NCBI RefSeq assembly: GCF_007655305.1
Contig: NZ_VLOG01000051.1
Location: 1 to 39,322 of the forward strand
Origin: Algoriphagus algorifonticola
Lineage (GTDB): Bacteria > Bacteroidota > Bacteroidia > Cytophagales > Cyclobacteriaceae
Length of the DNA stretch: 39,322 nucleotides
Reading direction: 5' to 3'
Shown: positions 16,520 to 24,776 of the stretch, piece by piece
How the letters are laid out: each line of letters begins with the position of its first letter
Numbering within the stretch: the stretch's first letter is position 1
Made by a program: the position numbers and the translations under genes
The notes under the pieces: model-generated
What the model saw: only the letters and a program-made list of their open reading frames with translations
Databases searched by the model: none
What the model was told of the DNA's origin: nothing

Positions 16520-17805
16520 GGTCTCGTGGATAAAGTTTTTTCATAGACAGTGACCAATTTGGCAGCCACATGTTCCCATTTTAATTTTTTTAGTTCTTGG
16601 CTTCCCATTTCCTTGAACATCCTGGAAATACCATCATAATGCAGTAAGGCAAAGATTGAATCGGCCATCGCATCAATATCCCAGAAATCAATTTTGATTG
16701 CATTGACTAAGACTTCAGCAACACCTGACTGTTTGGATATAATTACAGGAGTATTGTGCCTCACAGCCTCTAGGGGAGATATACCAAAGGGTTCAGATAC
16801 AGAAGGCATTACGTATACATCTGAAATGGCATACATATGATCTACATCGTCTCCTTTTAAAAATCCGGTAAAGTGAAATTTGGATGCCATTCTCAACTCG
16901 GCTACCCGATCAATCATCCTATTGAGTAAGTCTCCAGACCCAGCCATGACAAAGCGCACATTTGGATCTCTGTCTAGTACTTTCTTTGCGGCTTCTACAA
17001 AGTATTCAGGGCCTTTTTGAAAAGTAATTCTTCCTAGGAAGGTCACGATTTTTTCAGGAACCTTCTTGTTGTAGTTGGATTTGATAATGCTTGCATCCAA
17101 TACCGCATTGTGCAGGACACTGACTTTCTCGGGAGGAATTCCGTACTTGTTGATGATAATATTTTTGGTCAGTTGGCTTACTGCCAAGACATGGTCAGCA
17201 GCCTCCATTCCGGCTTTTTCTATATCAAAAACAGGCTGGTTGACAGATTGGCCTGAGCGGTCAAATTCTGTAGCGTGCACATGAGCTACCAATGGCTTTC
17301 CTGATATCTCCTTGGCCGCGATACCCGCAGGGAAAGATAACCAATCATGTGCATGGATAATTTCAAAATCATCTCTGTCTCTGGCGATCTGCGCGGCAGT
17401 TAAAGCATATCGGCTTACTTCCTCCATGAGGTTTTTGCCATACTTTCCGCTAAACTCATATTTGGTAGTAAAAATACTTTCGTCTACATCCGTTCTGTCA
17501 TGAATGGCATAATCTGTGAACTTTTTATATTCCTCAGGGCCCAGATAAGGCACCAAAAAACTACTAACCTCCAGATAGGTCAGATTCTTCCAGATTTTCT
17601 TGAATTTTCGTTCCCGATAATCGATGGATACATCACTTGCATTGACAAAATCAGCCAGGGGTTCTTCATCTCCCCATAATTTTGGGACTACAAAAATGAT
17701 ATCCTGATTATGATGGGCCAATCCCTTGACCAATCCATAACAGGCTGTTCCTAGTCCTCCAGAAATATGTGGTGGGAATTCCCAACCGAACATTAAAACT
17801 TTCAT
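16516..17805 (-). CDS. GT4 family glycosyltransferase (glycogen-synthase-like)
   Basis: A 429-residue GT-B glycosyltransferase. The N-terminal domain begins MKVLMFGWEFPP and has the GGLG loop at residues 16-19, as in starch and glycogen synthases. HAHDWLSFPA follows in the middle of this domain. The C-terminal donor domain has FLGRITFQKGPEYFVEA, and the E-x7-E motif SEPFGISPLEAV that contacts the nucleotide sugar. Neighbours are GH57 (4-bp overlap) and GH133 (7-bp gap), so a role in making or extending an internal alpha-glucan is likely. Whether the donor is ADP- or UDP-glucose cannot be read from the sequence. Confidence 0.86.
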   Translation of the reverse strand: MKVLMFGWEFPPHISGGLGTACYGLVKGLAHHNQDIIFVVPKLWGDEEPLADFVNASDVSIDYRERKFKKIWKNLTYLEVSSFLVPYLGPEEYKKFTDYAIHDRTDVDESIFTTKYEFSGKYGKNLMEEVSRYALTAAQIARDRDDFEIIHAHDWLSFPAGIAAKEISGKPLVAHVHATEFDRSGQSVNQPVFDIEKAGMEAADHVLAVSQLTKNIIINKYGIPPEKVSVLHNAVLDASIIKSNYNKKVPEKIVTFLGRITFQKGPEYFVEAAKKVLDRDPNVRFVMAGSGDLLNRMIDRVAELRMASKFHFTGFLKGDDVDHMYAISDVYVMPSVSEPFGISPLEAVRHNTPVIISKQSGVAEVLVNAIKIDFWDIDAMADSIFALLHYDGISRMFKEMGSQELKKLKWEHVAAKLVTVYEKTLSTRP

Positions 17806-17812
17806 AATTTAT

Positions 17813-19729
17813 TTATAAACTCTTGACCAATTCCATCATTCTTAGCAATTCCGCAACACTCCAGGCTTGAGATACAGCTCCCTTTGGTCTATGAGGAGGA
17901 TCTCCATCAAAGATCTCGGCAACTGTTCCAACACCATATTGTGTCATGACACCATCAAATCCTTTAATAATTTTTCCTATAAAATTCTTGGCAGACTTCC
18001 CGTGAAGCTTGATATAGCCTTCTACGAAATGACCCATCGGCCAAACCCAAACCGTTCCATTATGATAAGCTTGATCACGGCTGATCTGGTCCCCAAAATA
18101 ATATCCTTTATATGCCGGGTCATCTGGAGCTAAAGTTCTCAGGCCTCTAGTGGTTAAAAGATTGGACTTTGCCAGTTCCAAAATCTGATCATTCTGCCCT
18201 TCGCTGAGCATAGTATAAGGTAAGGAAGTAGCGAAAACCATATTGGGACGAATGGACCAGTCTTTTTCATTTCCTTGAACCACATCAGCCAAATAGCCTT
18301 TTTCCTCATTCCAAAATTCGGCCTCGAAAGATGATTTTACTTTTTCCGCCAACTCGGCTATTTCCTGATCTCCTGTTAATTCATGATAAAAGCATAAGGC
18401 ATTGTACCACAAGGCTTGAATCTCAACAGGACATCCTGTTCTTGGAGTCACCGGGCCATCTGGAGTTACCGCATCCATCCAAGTGAGACAGATTCCTTCT
18501 TCTCCTCCATAAATCAGCCCATTATCCAGCATGTGGATATTGAAATCAGTTCCTGCCCTGTATCCGTCTATGATTCCCTTAAGTTTATCAAGGTATCTCT
18601 TTTTAACGGTTTTACTGTCTCTAGTAAATTGAATGTATTGTTGCAATGACCAAAAGAACCAGAGAGGAGCATCCATGGAGTTCATATTGGTGTAGGTTCC
18701 GCTTCCCACATTTGGGAATAAAGGACCTTTGAGATCTTTGGACATGGTATCCATGATTTCCAAAAATGTTTCAGAATCTCCATTAGCTAATGTAAGTCCA
18801 GGAGCAGCAATGAAGGTATCTCTCCCCCACCAACCAAACCATGGATAACCGGCAATGATTCTCGTGTCTCCGTTTCTTCTTCTGATAAACTGGGAAGCAG
18901 AGTTTTTAAGACAGTTTTCAAAATTACTTCTTGGGATTCTTCTTGCTATTTCTTTGGCAAAAGCCCTTTCTCTTGTCTTGGGATCTGCCTCTGTTAAGCC
19001 GGCAGAAAAAATCACGGATTCACCTTTTTCAATGTCAAATTCAAAGTATCCGGGAACAAACAGATCTTCTTGGTATTCGTACCCTCTTTCTCTTTCGAGA
19101 ATGTACTCTACATTGTTATACCAGTTTGGGTCCGAGACAAATTCATTCTTTTTGGAAAGTTGTAAATATAAGGGATCATATACAGGGTAAAGCTGGAATT
19201 TAGCCCCATTGGGAGCCTTCTCGAATTTCTTGTTAATGTCATTATTTTCCTTGCAAAGGGTGTGGTAACCTCTGAATGCCAAGAAAGGAGAAATCCTGAT
19301 TTTTGTAGGAGAATGAGCTTCCAATAAGGTGTATCGGATCATTACACGGTCTCTGTTGGTGTCCAGAATAAGTTCTTTTTGTAACAATACTCCGCCTACT
19401 CTATAGGTAAGTTTTGGAATAGGTTCTGAATCAAAATCTTCCAGATACTTGTGGCCTCTAGGAGAGTAATTACCAGGATACTTGCTGATACCTAGATTGA
19501 AGCTTGCACCCCTTTGAATGACTGTTTCATGTACCGTTGAAAGGAAAACATGATTCTGGGAATCGATTTGAGGCTGAGGAGCAACTAAAAGTCCATGATA
19601 TTTTCGGGTGTTGCATCCGATTATCGAGGTGCTGGTATAGGTTCCAGACCGATTGGTCCGAATGATTTCTCTATCCAGAGAATAATTCAGATTAATCAAC
19701 TGGGTTTTATCAAAATGGATATAACTCAT
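17813..19729 (-). CDS. Amylo-alpha-1,6-glucosidase (glycogen debranching enzyme, GH133)
   Basis: A 638-residue debranching enzyme that cleaves alpha-1,6 branch points of glycogen. An N-terminal beta domain (residues 1-250) starts with the characteristic LINLNYSLDREIIRTNRSGTY-like segment and NTRKYHGLLVAP. The C-terminal (alpha/alpha)6 domain has GYPWFGWWGRDTFIAAPGL, LTWMDAVTPDGPVTPRTGCPVEIQ and QAWSVAELLRM. No signal peptide is present, so it acts in the cytosol. It is the first gene of the operon with the GT4 and GH57 genes behind it. Upstream lies an AT-rich stretch where no exact TAnnTTTG box is seen. Confidence 0.92.
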   Translation of the reverse strand: MSYIHFDKTQLINLNYSLDREIIRTNRSGTYTSTSIIGCNTRKYHGLLVAPQPQIDSQNHVFLSTVHETVIQRGASFNLGISKYPGNYSPRGHKYLEDFDSEPIPKLTYRVGGVLLQKELILDTNRDRVMIRYTLLEAHSPTKIRISPFLAFRGYHTLCKENNDINKKFEKAPNGAKFQLYPVYDPLYLQLSKKNEFVSDPNWYNNVEYILERERGYEYQEDLFVPGYFEFDIEKGESVIFSAGLTEADPKTRERAFAKEIARRIPRSNFENCLKNSASQFIRRRNGDTRIIAGYPWFGWWGRDTFIAAPGLTLANGDSETFLEIMDTMSKDLKGPLFPNVGSGTYTNMNSMDAPLWFFWSLQQYIQFTRDSKTVKKRYLDKLKGIIDGYRAGTDFNIHMLDNGLIYGGEEGICLTWMDAVTPDGPVTPRTGCPVEIQALWYNALCFYHELTGDQEIAELAEKVKSSFEAEFWNEEKGYLADVVQGNEKDWSIRPNMVFATSLPYTMLSEGQNDQILELAKSNLLTTRGLRTLAPDDPAYKGYYFGDQISRDQAYHNGTVWVWPMGHFVEGYIKLHGKSAKNFIGKIIKGFDGVMTQYGVGTVAEIFDGDPPHRPKGAVSQAWSVAELLRMMELVKSL

Positions 19730-19798
19730 AGGGGCTAATATTGTAGCCTGTTAAAATAGAGTTTTGTATTGATAGAAAAAATGAAAAGAGCAAAAATT

Positions 19799-19820
19799 AA
19801 GGTTATGTTTCCATAACCTT
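19799..19820 (-). terminator. Terminator behind the small gene
   Basis: AAGGTTATG and CATAACCTT form a 9-bp perfect stem with a 4-nt loop. On the minus strand the stem is followed by AATTTTTG. It begins 16 nt past the stop codon of the 46-codon frame, supporting transcription of that frame. Confidence 0.7.
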
Positions 19821-19835
19821 GGTTGATTTTTTCAA

Positions 19836-19976
19836 TTAGGAGTGAACTGCCTCTTTTTGAATCTCTTCAAAGTTGCGCAAGGACTCTTCAAACTTTACCA
19901 TGTAGCTTCTCACCTGATGAATATTCACAGGCTTTACCACAGGGAATTTTGGTGAGGATTTGAACAAAGTAAACAT
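19836..19976 (-). CDS. Unrecognised 46-residue small protein
   Basis: An ATG at 19974-19976 opens a 46-codon frame ending TAA at 19836-19838. The peptide starts MFTLFKSSPKF, has PVVKPVNIHQVRSYM in the middle, and ends in a helix-prone acidic part, FEESLRNFEEIQKEA. No transmembrane segment or signal is seen. Composition is protein-like rather than random: amphipathic C-terminal half, few rare residues. A stop (TGA) precedes the frame by ten codons, so it is not the tail of a longer intact gene. It lies between the tRNA-His terminator and a terminator of its own, on the same strand as both. I do not recognise the family. It could be a real small protein or a leftover of a lost gene. Confidence 0.5.
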   Translation of the reverse strand: MFTLFKSSPKFPVVKPVNIHQVRSYMVKFEESLRNFEEIQKEAVHS

Positions 19977-20040
19977 CTCAAGTTGGTTTAGTTTGGTCTG
20001 AATTTGTCAAATGTTGTGCCAAATGCACCCTATTTAAAGC

Positions 20041-20064
20041 AAAAACCCCTCACGAGGAGGGGTT
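20041..20064 (-). terminator. tRNA-His terminator
   Basis: AACCCCTC (20044-20051) and GAGGGGTT (20057-20064) form an 8-bp perfect stem with a 5-nt loop. On the minus strand it follows the tRNA 3' end within a few nucleotides and runs into TTTTTG. Confidence 0.85.
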
Positions 20065-20067
20065 CTG

Positions 20068-20142
20068 GGTGAAAGACCGGGTTCGAACCGGCGACCTCTG
20101 GTGCCACAAACCAGCGCTCTAACCAGCTGAGCTACAATCACC
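20068..20142 (-). tRNA. tRNA-His (anticodon GTG)
   Basis: On the minus strand the sequence folds as a tRNA. The D-arm region GTAGCTCAGCTGGTTAGAGC is clear. The anticodon stem CTGGT/ACCAG encloses TTGTGGC with anticodon GTG. The T-arm is CCGGTTCGAACCCGG. The extra 5' G opposite a C discriminator, a mark of tRNA-His, is present (plus-strand C at 20142, G at 20068). The acceptor stem has two apparent T-T mismatches in its inner part. CCA is not encoded. A promoter and a terminator flank it closely, so it is a single-gene transcript. Confidence 0.93.
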
Positions 20143-20181
20143 ATTTGTTTTGGATTGAGAACTCATTTCTCAATCGGTTGG

Positions 20182-20212
20182 CAAAGGTAAGTATTCGCTT
20201 TAATCAGCGCAA
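20182..20212 (-). promoter_or_regulatory. Bacteroidota-type promoter of tRNA-His
   Basis: On the minus strand TTG (20212-20210) is followed after 20 nt by TACCTTTG (20189-20182). Both boxes and the spacing fit the Bacteroidota housekeeping consensus. The expected start is about 30 nt before the tRNA. An 8-bp inverted repeat (ATTGAGAA/TTCTCAAT, 20154-20174) lies in the leader. Confidence 0.75.
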
Positions 20213-20220
20213 GGATGGTC

Positions 20221-21564
20221 CTAAATATTTGTTGAAAAAGTTAACCTCTCTCCTTTTTTACTTTCGTCAAACTGTCCGTTTGCATATGCTAGATGTCCAG
20301 AAACGATCGTATGCGTCACTTGTGACTGAAAAGTATGTCCTTCAAAAGGGGACCAGCCGCACTTTGCCAGGATATTTTCTTTGCTGACTGTCCATGGAGC
20401 ATTGAGATCAACCAAGACTAAATCCGCAAAATACCCTTCCCGGATAAATCCTCTTTCTTCGATCCTGAATAGTTGGGCTACTTTGTGACTCATTTTATCA
20501 GCGATCTTTTCCAAGCTGATTTTTCCTTGATGATAAAAATCCAACATAGCTACCAAGCTGTGTTGAATCAATGGCCCTCCAGAAGGAGCTTTTGTGTAAA
20601 CCTGATCTTTTTCCTCCAGTGTATGAGGAGCATGATCTGTGGCAATTACATCGATTCTATCATCCAACATCGCTTGGAAAATCTGATCTCTGTCATTGGC
20701 TGTTTTTACAGCAGGGTTCCATTTGATCAAGGTGCCCTTTGTGTCGTAATCTTTTTCCGAAAACCACATATGATGGATGCATGCTTCTGCTGTGATCTTT
20801 TTTTCTTCCAATGGAATACTGTTGTCAAATAGGCTCAATTCCTTGGCAGTACTGATATGGAGAATATGAAGTCGTGTTCCAAACTTCTTGGCCATAGCAA
20901 CTGCCCGGCTGGAGGCATCATAGCAGGCCTCTTCCGAACGGATTTTGGAATGTGCTTGGATTGGAATATCCTCTTCATATTTGGCTTTGTACTCCGCCAT
21001 ATTGGCAGCGATGATGTGGTCATTTTCAGAATGGATAGCCAGTAGACCTTTATACTCTCTGAAAATCCCTTCCAAAGACTCAATATTGTCGACTACCATG
21101 TTTCCAGTGGAGGATCCTTGAAATACCTTTAAGCCGCAGACATTCTTCAAATCAAGCTTCAGGATTTCCTCCAAATTGTCATTAGTTCCTCCGAAAAAGA
21201 AAGAATAATTGGCCAATGACACTTCTTTGGCTCTGGCATATTTTTCCTCGAGAAGGGGAATAGTTACAGCCTGAGGAACTGTATTAGGCATTTCCATGTA
21301 GGAAGTGGTGCCTCCTGCTACCCCGGCTTTTGCTTCAGTATAAATTTCACCTTTGTGGGTCAAACCCGGTTCTCTGAAGTGTACCTGATCATCAATCACC
21401 CCGGGGAAGAGGTATTTTCCATTTGCATCAATATGTTGGTCTACTTGCTCATGAGTCAGTTTTTCGCCGATTTTGGCAATCCTTCCTTTCTGGATTAAAA
21501 TATCTCCCCGAAAGATCCGGCCCTCATTGACTATATTTGCATCGGTGATCAGAATACTTTTCAT
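20221..21564 (-). CDS. pyrC: Dihydroorotase (Bacteroidota class I type)
   Basis: A 447-residue amidohydrolase that closes carbamoyl-aspartate to dihydroorotate in pyrimidine synthesis. The first metal motif reads DDQVHFREPG (residues 58-67): the usual HxH is QxH, as in Bacteroidota dihydroorotases such as that of Porphyromonas. Other metal-site parts are present: GLKVFQGSSTGNM with the candidate carboxylated lysine, AIHSEND, LHILHIST and ATDHAPHTLEE with the catalytic Asp. The ATG at 21564 is chosen because the protein then begins MKSILITDANIV like family members; upstream codons would run into the divergent helicase gene. Only 36 bp separate the two starts. pyrC here is a family-level symbol. 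Confidence 0.88.
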   Translation of the reverse strand: MKSILITDANIVNEGRIFRGDILIQKGRIAKIGEKLTHEQVDQHIDANGKYLFPGVIDDQVHFREPGLTHKGEIYTEAKAGVAGGTTSYMEMPNTVPQAVTIPLLEEKYARAKEVSLANYSFFFGGTNDNLEEILKLDLKNVCGLKVFQGSSTGNMVVDNIESLEGIFREYKGLLAIHSENDHIIAANMAEYKAKYEEDIPIQAHSKIRSEEACYDASSRAVAMAKKFGTRLHILHISTAKELSLFDNSIPLEEKKITAEACIHHMWFSEKDYDTKGTLIKWNPAVKTANDRDQIFQAMLDDRIDVIATDHAPHTLEEKDQVYTKAPSGGPLIQHSLVAMLDFYHQGKISLEKIADKMSHKVAQLFRIEERGFIREGYFADLVLVDLNAPWTVSKENILAKCGWSPFEGHTFQSQVTHTIVSGHLAYANGQFDESKKGERLTFSTNI

Positions 21565-21600
21565 CTTCAATCTTTTAAGTTTTCCCAAAAATAAGGAATC

Positions 21601-22950
21601 ATGAGCAATGAGGCAGTAGGATTTGATGCATTTAAGCTGAATAAGCAATTGCTGAATGCAGTAGTCGAGGCAGGCTATACCACTCCAACAGCTATTCAAG
21701 AAAAAGCGATTCCCTTGGCCTTAGCGGGGCATGATGTATTGGGAATCGCGCAAACGGGAACCGGAAAAACGGCTGCCTATGTCTTGCCTATCCTAATGAA
21801 GGTCAAATATGCCCAAGGGAATCTTCCGAGAGCTTTGATTCTGGCACCTACCAGGGAGTTGGTCATGCAGATCGAGGAAGTTTGCCATCAATTGGCCACT
21901 TACACTGATTTACGTATCGTCAGTTTATACGGAGGTATTGGTCCAAAAACTCAAATTGAGCAAATCCAGGCAGGTGTGGATATCGTGATTTCTACTCCGG
22001 GGAGATTTTTGGATTTATACAAAAAAGGAGTGATGATCACTAAGGAGCTTAAAACCATGGTGCTGGATGAGGCAGATAAGATGATGGATATGGGTTTTAT
22101 GCCTCAGATTAGGTCTATTTTGGAAGTGATTCCTGTCAAAAGACAAAATTTGCTCTTTTCAGCCACATTTGCGCCTCGAGTGGATCGCTTGGCTGCTGAA
22201 TTTTTGGAATTTCCTGAAAGAGTGGAGATCACACCTTCAGCAACTACTGCTGAGACGATTGGTCAAGTCAAATATTATGTGCCAAATATTCGGACGAAAA
22301 TCTACCTCTTGGAATATTTGCTAGACAGTGAATCTGTAAAGCGGGCGATTATCTTCACGCGAAGCAGAAAAAATGCCGAGGAGGTTTATAATTTTCTAAA
22401 TAAGAATGAGTTTGGTGAAATCCGGGTAATCCACGCTAATAAGGGTCAAAATACCAGAATAAACTCCATGGATGAGTTTAAATCCGGAAATGTGCGGATT
22501 TTGGTTGCGACTGACGTGGCTTCCCGTGGCTTGGATGTGACGATGGTTTCTCACGTAATCAATTTTGATGTGCCGCTGATCTATGAAGATTATGTGCATA
22601 GAATCGGTAGAACCGGCAGAGCAGAGAAGGAAGGAAAGGCCATCACATTTATTAATCCTGCGGAAGCTTGGCATTTTGAGAAAATCGAGGAGCTAATTCG
22701 TATGGAAGTGCCTGAATATGCAATTCCCAAGCCTGTCACTATTACAGAAACTCCTTTTGCAGAGAATCAGATTTATGCACGGGAGCTGGATAAGCTAAAG
22801 CAAAGAGACAATCCGGATTATAAGGGAGCTTTTCATGAAAAAAAGGCCAAACCCAAAAAGAATATTGGCAAAGGGGAAAAAGTAAAGGCTAAGAAATCCG
22901 GTAAGAAAAAGAACAGGAACCAATTGAAGACGAAGAATAGGAAGAATTAA
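21601..22950 (+). CDS. DEAD-box RNA helicase (RhlE-like)
   Basis: A 449-residue ATP-dependent RNA helicase. The Q motif lies near residues 8-38 (FDAFKLNKQLLNAV...PTAIQEKAIP), then motif I AQTGTGKT, Ia PTRELV, Ib TPGRFLD, II DEAD, III SAT, IV IIFTRSRK, V ATDVASRGLD and VI HRIGRTGR. After about residue 395 the tail is strongly basic (lysine-rich with KKAKPKKN and KKSGKKKNRN), suited to RNA binding. Likely roles are ribosome assembly and mRNA turnover, especially in the cold; the target is unknown. The start lies 36 bp from the divergent dihydroorotase start, and a perfect palindromic terminator follows the stop. Confidence 0.92.
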   Translation: MSNEAVGFDAFKLNKQLLNAVVEAGYTTPTAIQEKAIPLALAGHDVLGIAQTGTGKTAAYVLPILMKVKYAQGNLPRALILAPTRELVMQIEEVCHQLATYTDLRIVSLYGGIGPKTQIEQIQAGVDIVISTPGRFLDLYKKGVMITKELKTMVLDEADKMMDMGFMPQIRSILEVIPVKRQNLLFSATFAPRVDRLAAEFLEFPERVEITPSATTAETIGQVKYYVPNIRTKIYLLEYLLDSESVKRAIIFTRSRKNAEEVYNFLNKNEFGEIRVIHANKGQNTRINSMDEFKSGNVRILVATDVASRGLDVTMVSHVINFDVPLIYEDYVHRIGRTGRAEKEGKAITFINPAEAWHFEKIEELIRMEVPEYAIPKPVTITETPFAENQIYARELDKLKQRDNPDYKGAFHEKKAKPKKNIGKGEKVKAKKSGKKKNRNQLKTKNRKN

Positions 22951-22984
22951 AAAAATAGCCCTGAAAATTTTCAGGGCTATTTTT
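22951..22984. terminator. Bidirectional terminator between helicase and peptidase genes
   Basis: A perfect 34-bp palindrome (arms AAAAATAGCCCTGAAAA and its complement) starts at the helicase stop and ends at the stop codon of the converging peptidase gene. The GC core is TAGCCCTGA with A and T runs outside, so it serves both strands. Confidence 0.9.
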
Positions 22985-24481
22985 TTATCTATCCGTTCTA
23001 GTATTCGTCCCGTCAACCCGGGTTCTGTTTTCACGGTTGGCCAGATCCCAGGCGGTGTGGAAAATCAGATGGGCTCTTTTCTCCATCAATGGGAATTCAA
23101 TCTTATCCACTGTATCAGTTACCTGGTGGTAATCATCGTGAACTCCATTGAAGAAGAAGATCACCGGAATATCAAACTTTGCAAAGTTGTAATGGTCTGA
23201 TCTGTAATAGAATCTATTTGGATCATCTTCCGCATCATAACGATAATCCAGAATCAAATCGGTGTAGGTGATATTATTATACTCGTTGATTTTTTTCAAA
23301 TCGGTAGATAGCATCTCCGAGCCAATCACATAGACATAGTCCTTGTTTTCAGCATTTTGATATTCATAATCAATACGACCCACCATATCGATATTGATGT
23401 TATTCACGGTATTTGCGATTGGGAAAATAGGATTCTCAGAGTAATGCTGAGAACCTAATAATCCTTTTTCCTCACCGGTTACATTCAAAAATAAGATTGA
23501 TCTTCTAGGTCTGTGACCTTCTTTGGCTGCTGTGGCAAATGCTTCAGCAATTTCCATCACAGACACAGTACCAGAACCATCATCATCTGCACCATTGAAT
23601 ACCTCGCCGGTAGAGCTTACGCCTACGTGATCATAATGTGAGGAGATAACCAATACCTCCTCTTTTTTGTCAGTACCTTCCAAAAAGCCCAATACATTAT
23701 AAGCTTCCAAAGGAGTTTTATCTTTCACTACCTGATAAGACGCTTTTTGAGATTTGATGCTGGAAGGATTTGACTTGGCGGCTTCTTTCAAAACATCCAC
23801 CGGGGTACCAAATAGCTCACCCATTTTTTCGGAGCTGACCATGAATACCGGTCTTTGGCTTGTGGCTTGATCAAACCCTACTCTTCCGCGACCTGCTAAT
23901 GATTTATATCTGTTAGCAATTCTGTCAAAATTTGCCTGACCTTCCATAGTTACAATGACAGCACCTGCTGCTCCTGCGTCCATCACTGCATTCAGCAAAT
24001 TATTACTGCGTTCACCCACAGCCCAAATTCCAACCAGCTTGCCTTTTACATCTACTTTGGCCAAATTTTCATCATTGACAAGGCCTAAAAACACCAATTC
24101 AGTTTTGGAGGATTTCTTCATATTGGCATCTCCCACGAAGACGAAGTCCTCATTCTCCACCAATTTTGATTTCCCTACCTGCAAAGTCACTTTGTCAAAC
24201 TTGCTGCTTACCAAAGGTACTGCCTGAAAATAGCTGCCATCCACAGGTCCTGTCAAACCCAAGTTTTTATAAAAATCTGCCAAATAGTTAGCGGCAATCA
24301 ATCCTTCCGGAGAACCGGTATCTCTGCCTTTCATCTCGTCGGATGCCAAAAAGGTCAGATATTCTTTCAAGTCTTCTGCCGTAATTGTATTGGCATATTT
24401 CACCTGTACTGGATTTTGTGCAATTGCTCCAAGGCTCAAACCCAAGGCAAGCGCTCCAGTCAACGCAAATCGTTTGTTCAT
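22985..24481 (-). CDS. M28 family metallopeptidase (secreted aminopeptidase)
   Basis: A 498-residue zinc aminopeptidase. The N terminus is a Sec signal (MNKRFALTG followed by a hydrophobic stretch and AIAQN, cleavage near residue 21). A protease-associated domain lies near residues 120-200, inserted before the catalytic core. Zinc ligands are seen as SSHYDHVG, NGADDDGSG, TGEEKGLLGS, NIDMVGR and, near the C terminus, YRSDHYNFA. The set is complete. The protein probably works in the periplasm or outside, releasing amino acids from peptides. No T9SS sorting domain is visible at the C terminus. The gene diverges from gcvP across a 295-bp gap. Confidence 0.92.
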   Translation of the reverse strand: MNKRFALTGALALGLSLGAIAQNPVQVKYANTITAEDLKEYLTFLASDEMKGRDTGSPEGLIAANYLADFYKNLGLTGPVDGSYFQAVPLVSSKFDKVTLQVGKSKLVENEDFVFVGDANMKKSSKTELVFLGLVNDENLAKVDVKGKLVGIWAVGERSNNLLNAVMDAGAAGAVIVTMEGQANFDRIANRYKSLAGRGRVGFDQATSQRPVFMVSSEKMGELFGTPVDVLKEAAKSNPSSIKSQKASYQVVKDKTPLEAYNVLGFLEGTDKKEEVLVISSHYDHVGVSSTGEVFNGADDDGSGTVSVMEIAEAFATAAKEGHRPRRSILFLNVTGEEKGLLGSQHYSENPIFPIANTVNNINIDMVGRIDYEYQNAENKDYVYVIGSEMLSTDLKKINEYNNITYTDLILDYRYDAEDDPNRFYYRSDHYNFAKFDIPVIFFFNGVHDDYHQVTDTVDKIEFPLMEKRAHLIFHTAWDLANRENRTRVDGTNTRTDR

Positions 24482-24708
24482 ATAGTTTTTATTTAATTTA
24501 AAACTTCAATATTCCGTCGCTTAGAAGCTTCGGCCCTTCTTTTCTGATCTTTAAAATCGTGCTGATCCTACTCGATTTTTTGGATAAAATTTTATTTAGG
24601 CCCCTAAGCTATACAAAAATTTGAGCCTCCCACAAACTGTTTACAGGAAAGGAGTGTTGAGAGGGTGAATTTCTACTGGTTAAGAGAAGATTATCTGTTG
24701 ATAAATAT

Positions 24709-24716
24709 TACCTTTG
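24709..24716 (+). promoter_or_regulatory. Candidate -7 box of gcvP
   Basis: TACCTTTG fits the Bacteroidota -7 consensus and lies 60 nt before the chosen gcvP ATG. No TTG is found at the expected 19-21 nt upstream, so the match is half a promoter. The rest of the 24482-24776 gap shows no glycine-riboswitch core. Confidence 0.4.
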
Positions 24717-24776
24717 CCGCCAGAAAGACAAAGTATTTCTAACCCAAATATTCATTACAGCTTCCATTCAATTCGT

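Noticed and set aside
24482..24776. Possible glycine riboswitch before gcvP
   Set aside because: The stretch has some GGAG-like words but no paired aptamer core and no typical conserved motifs.
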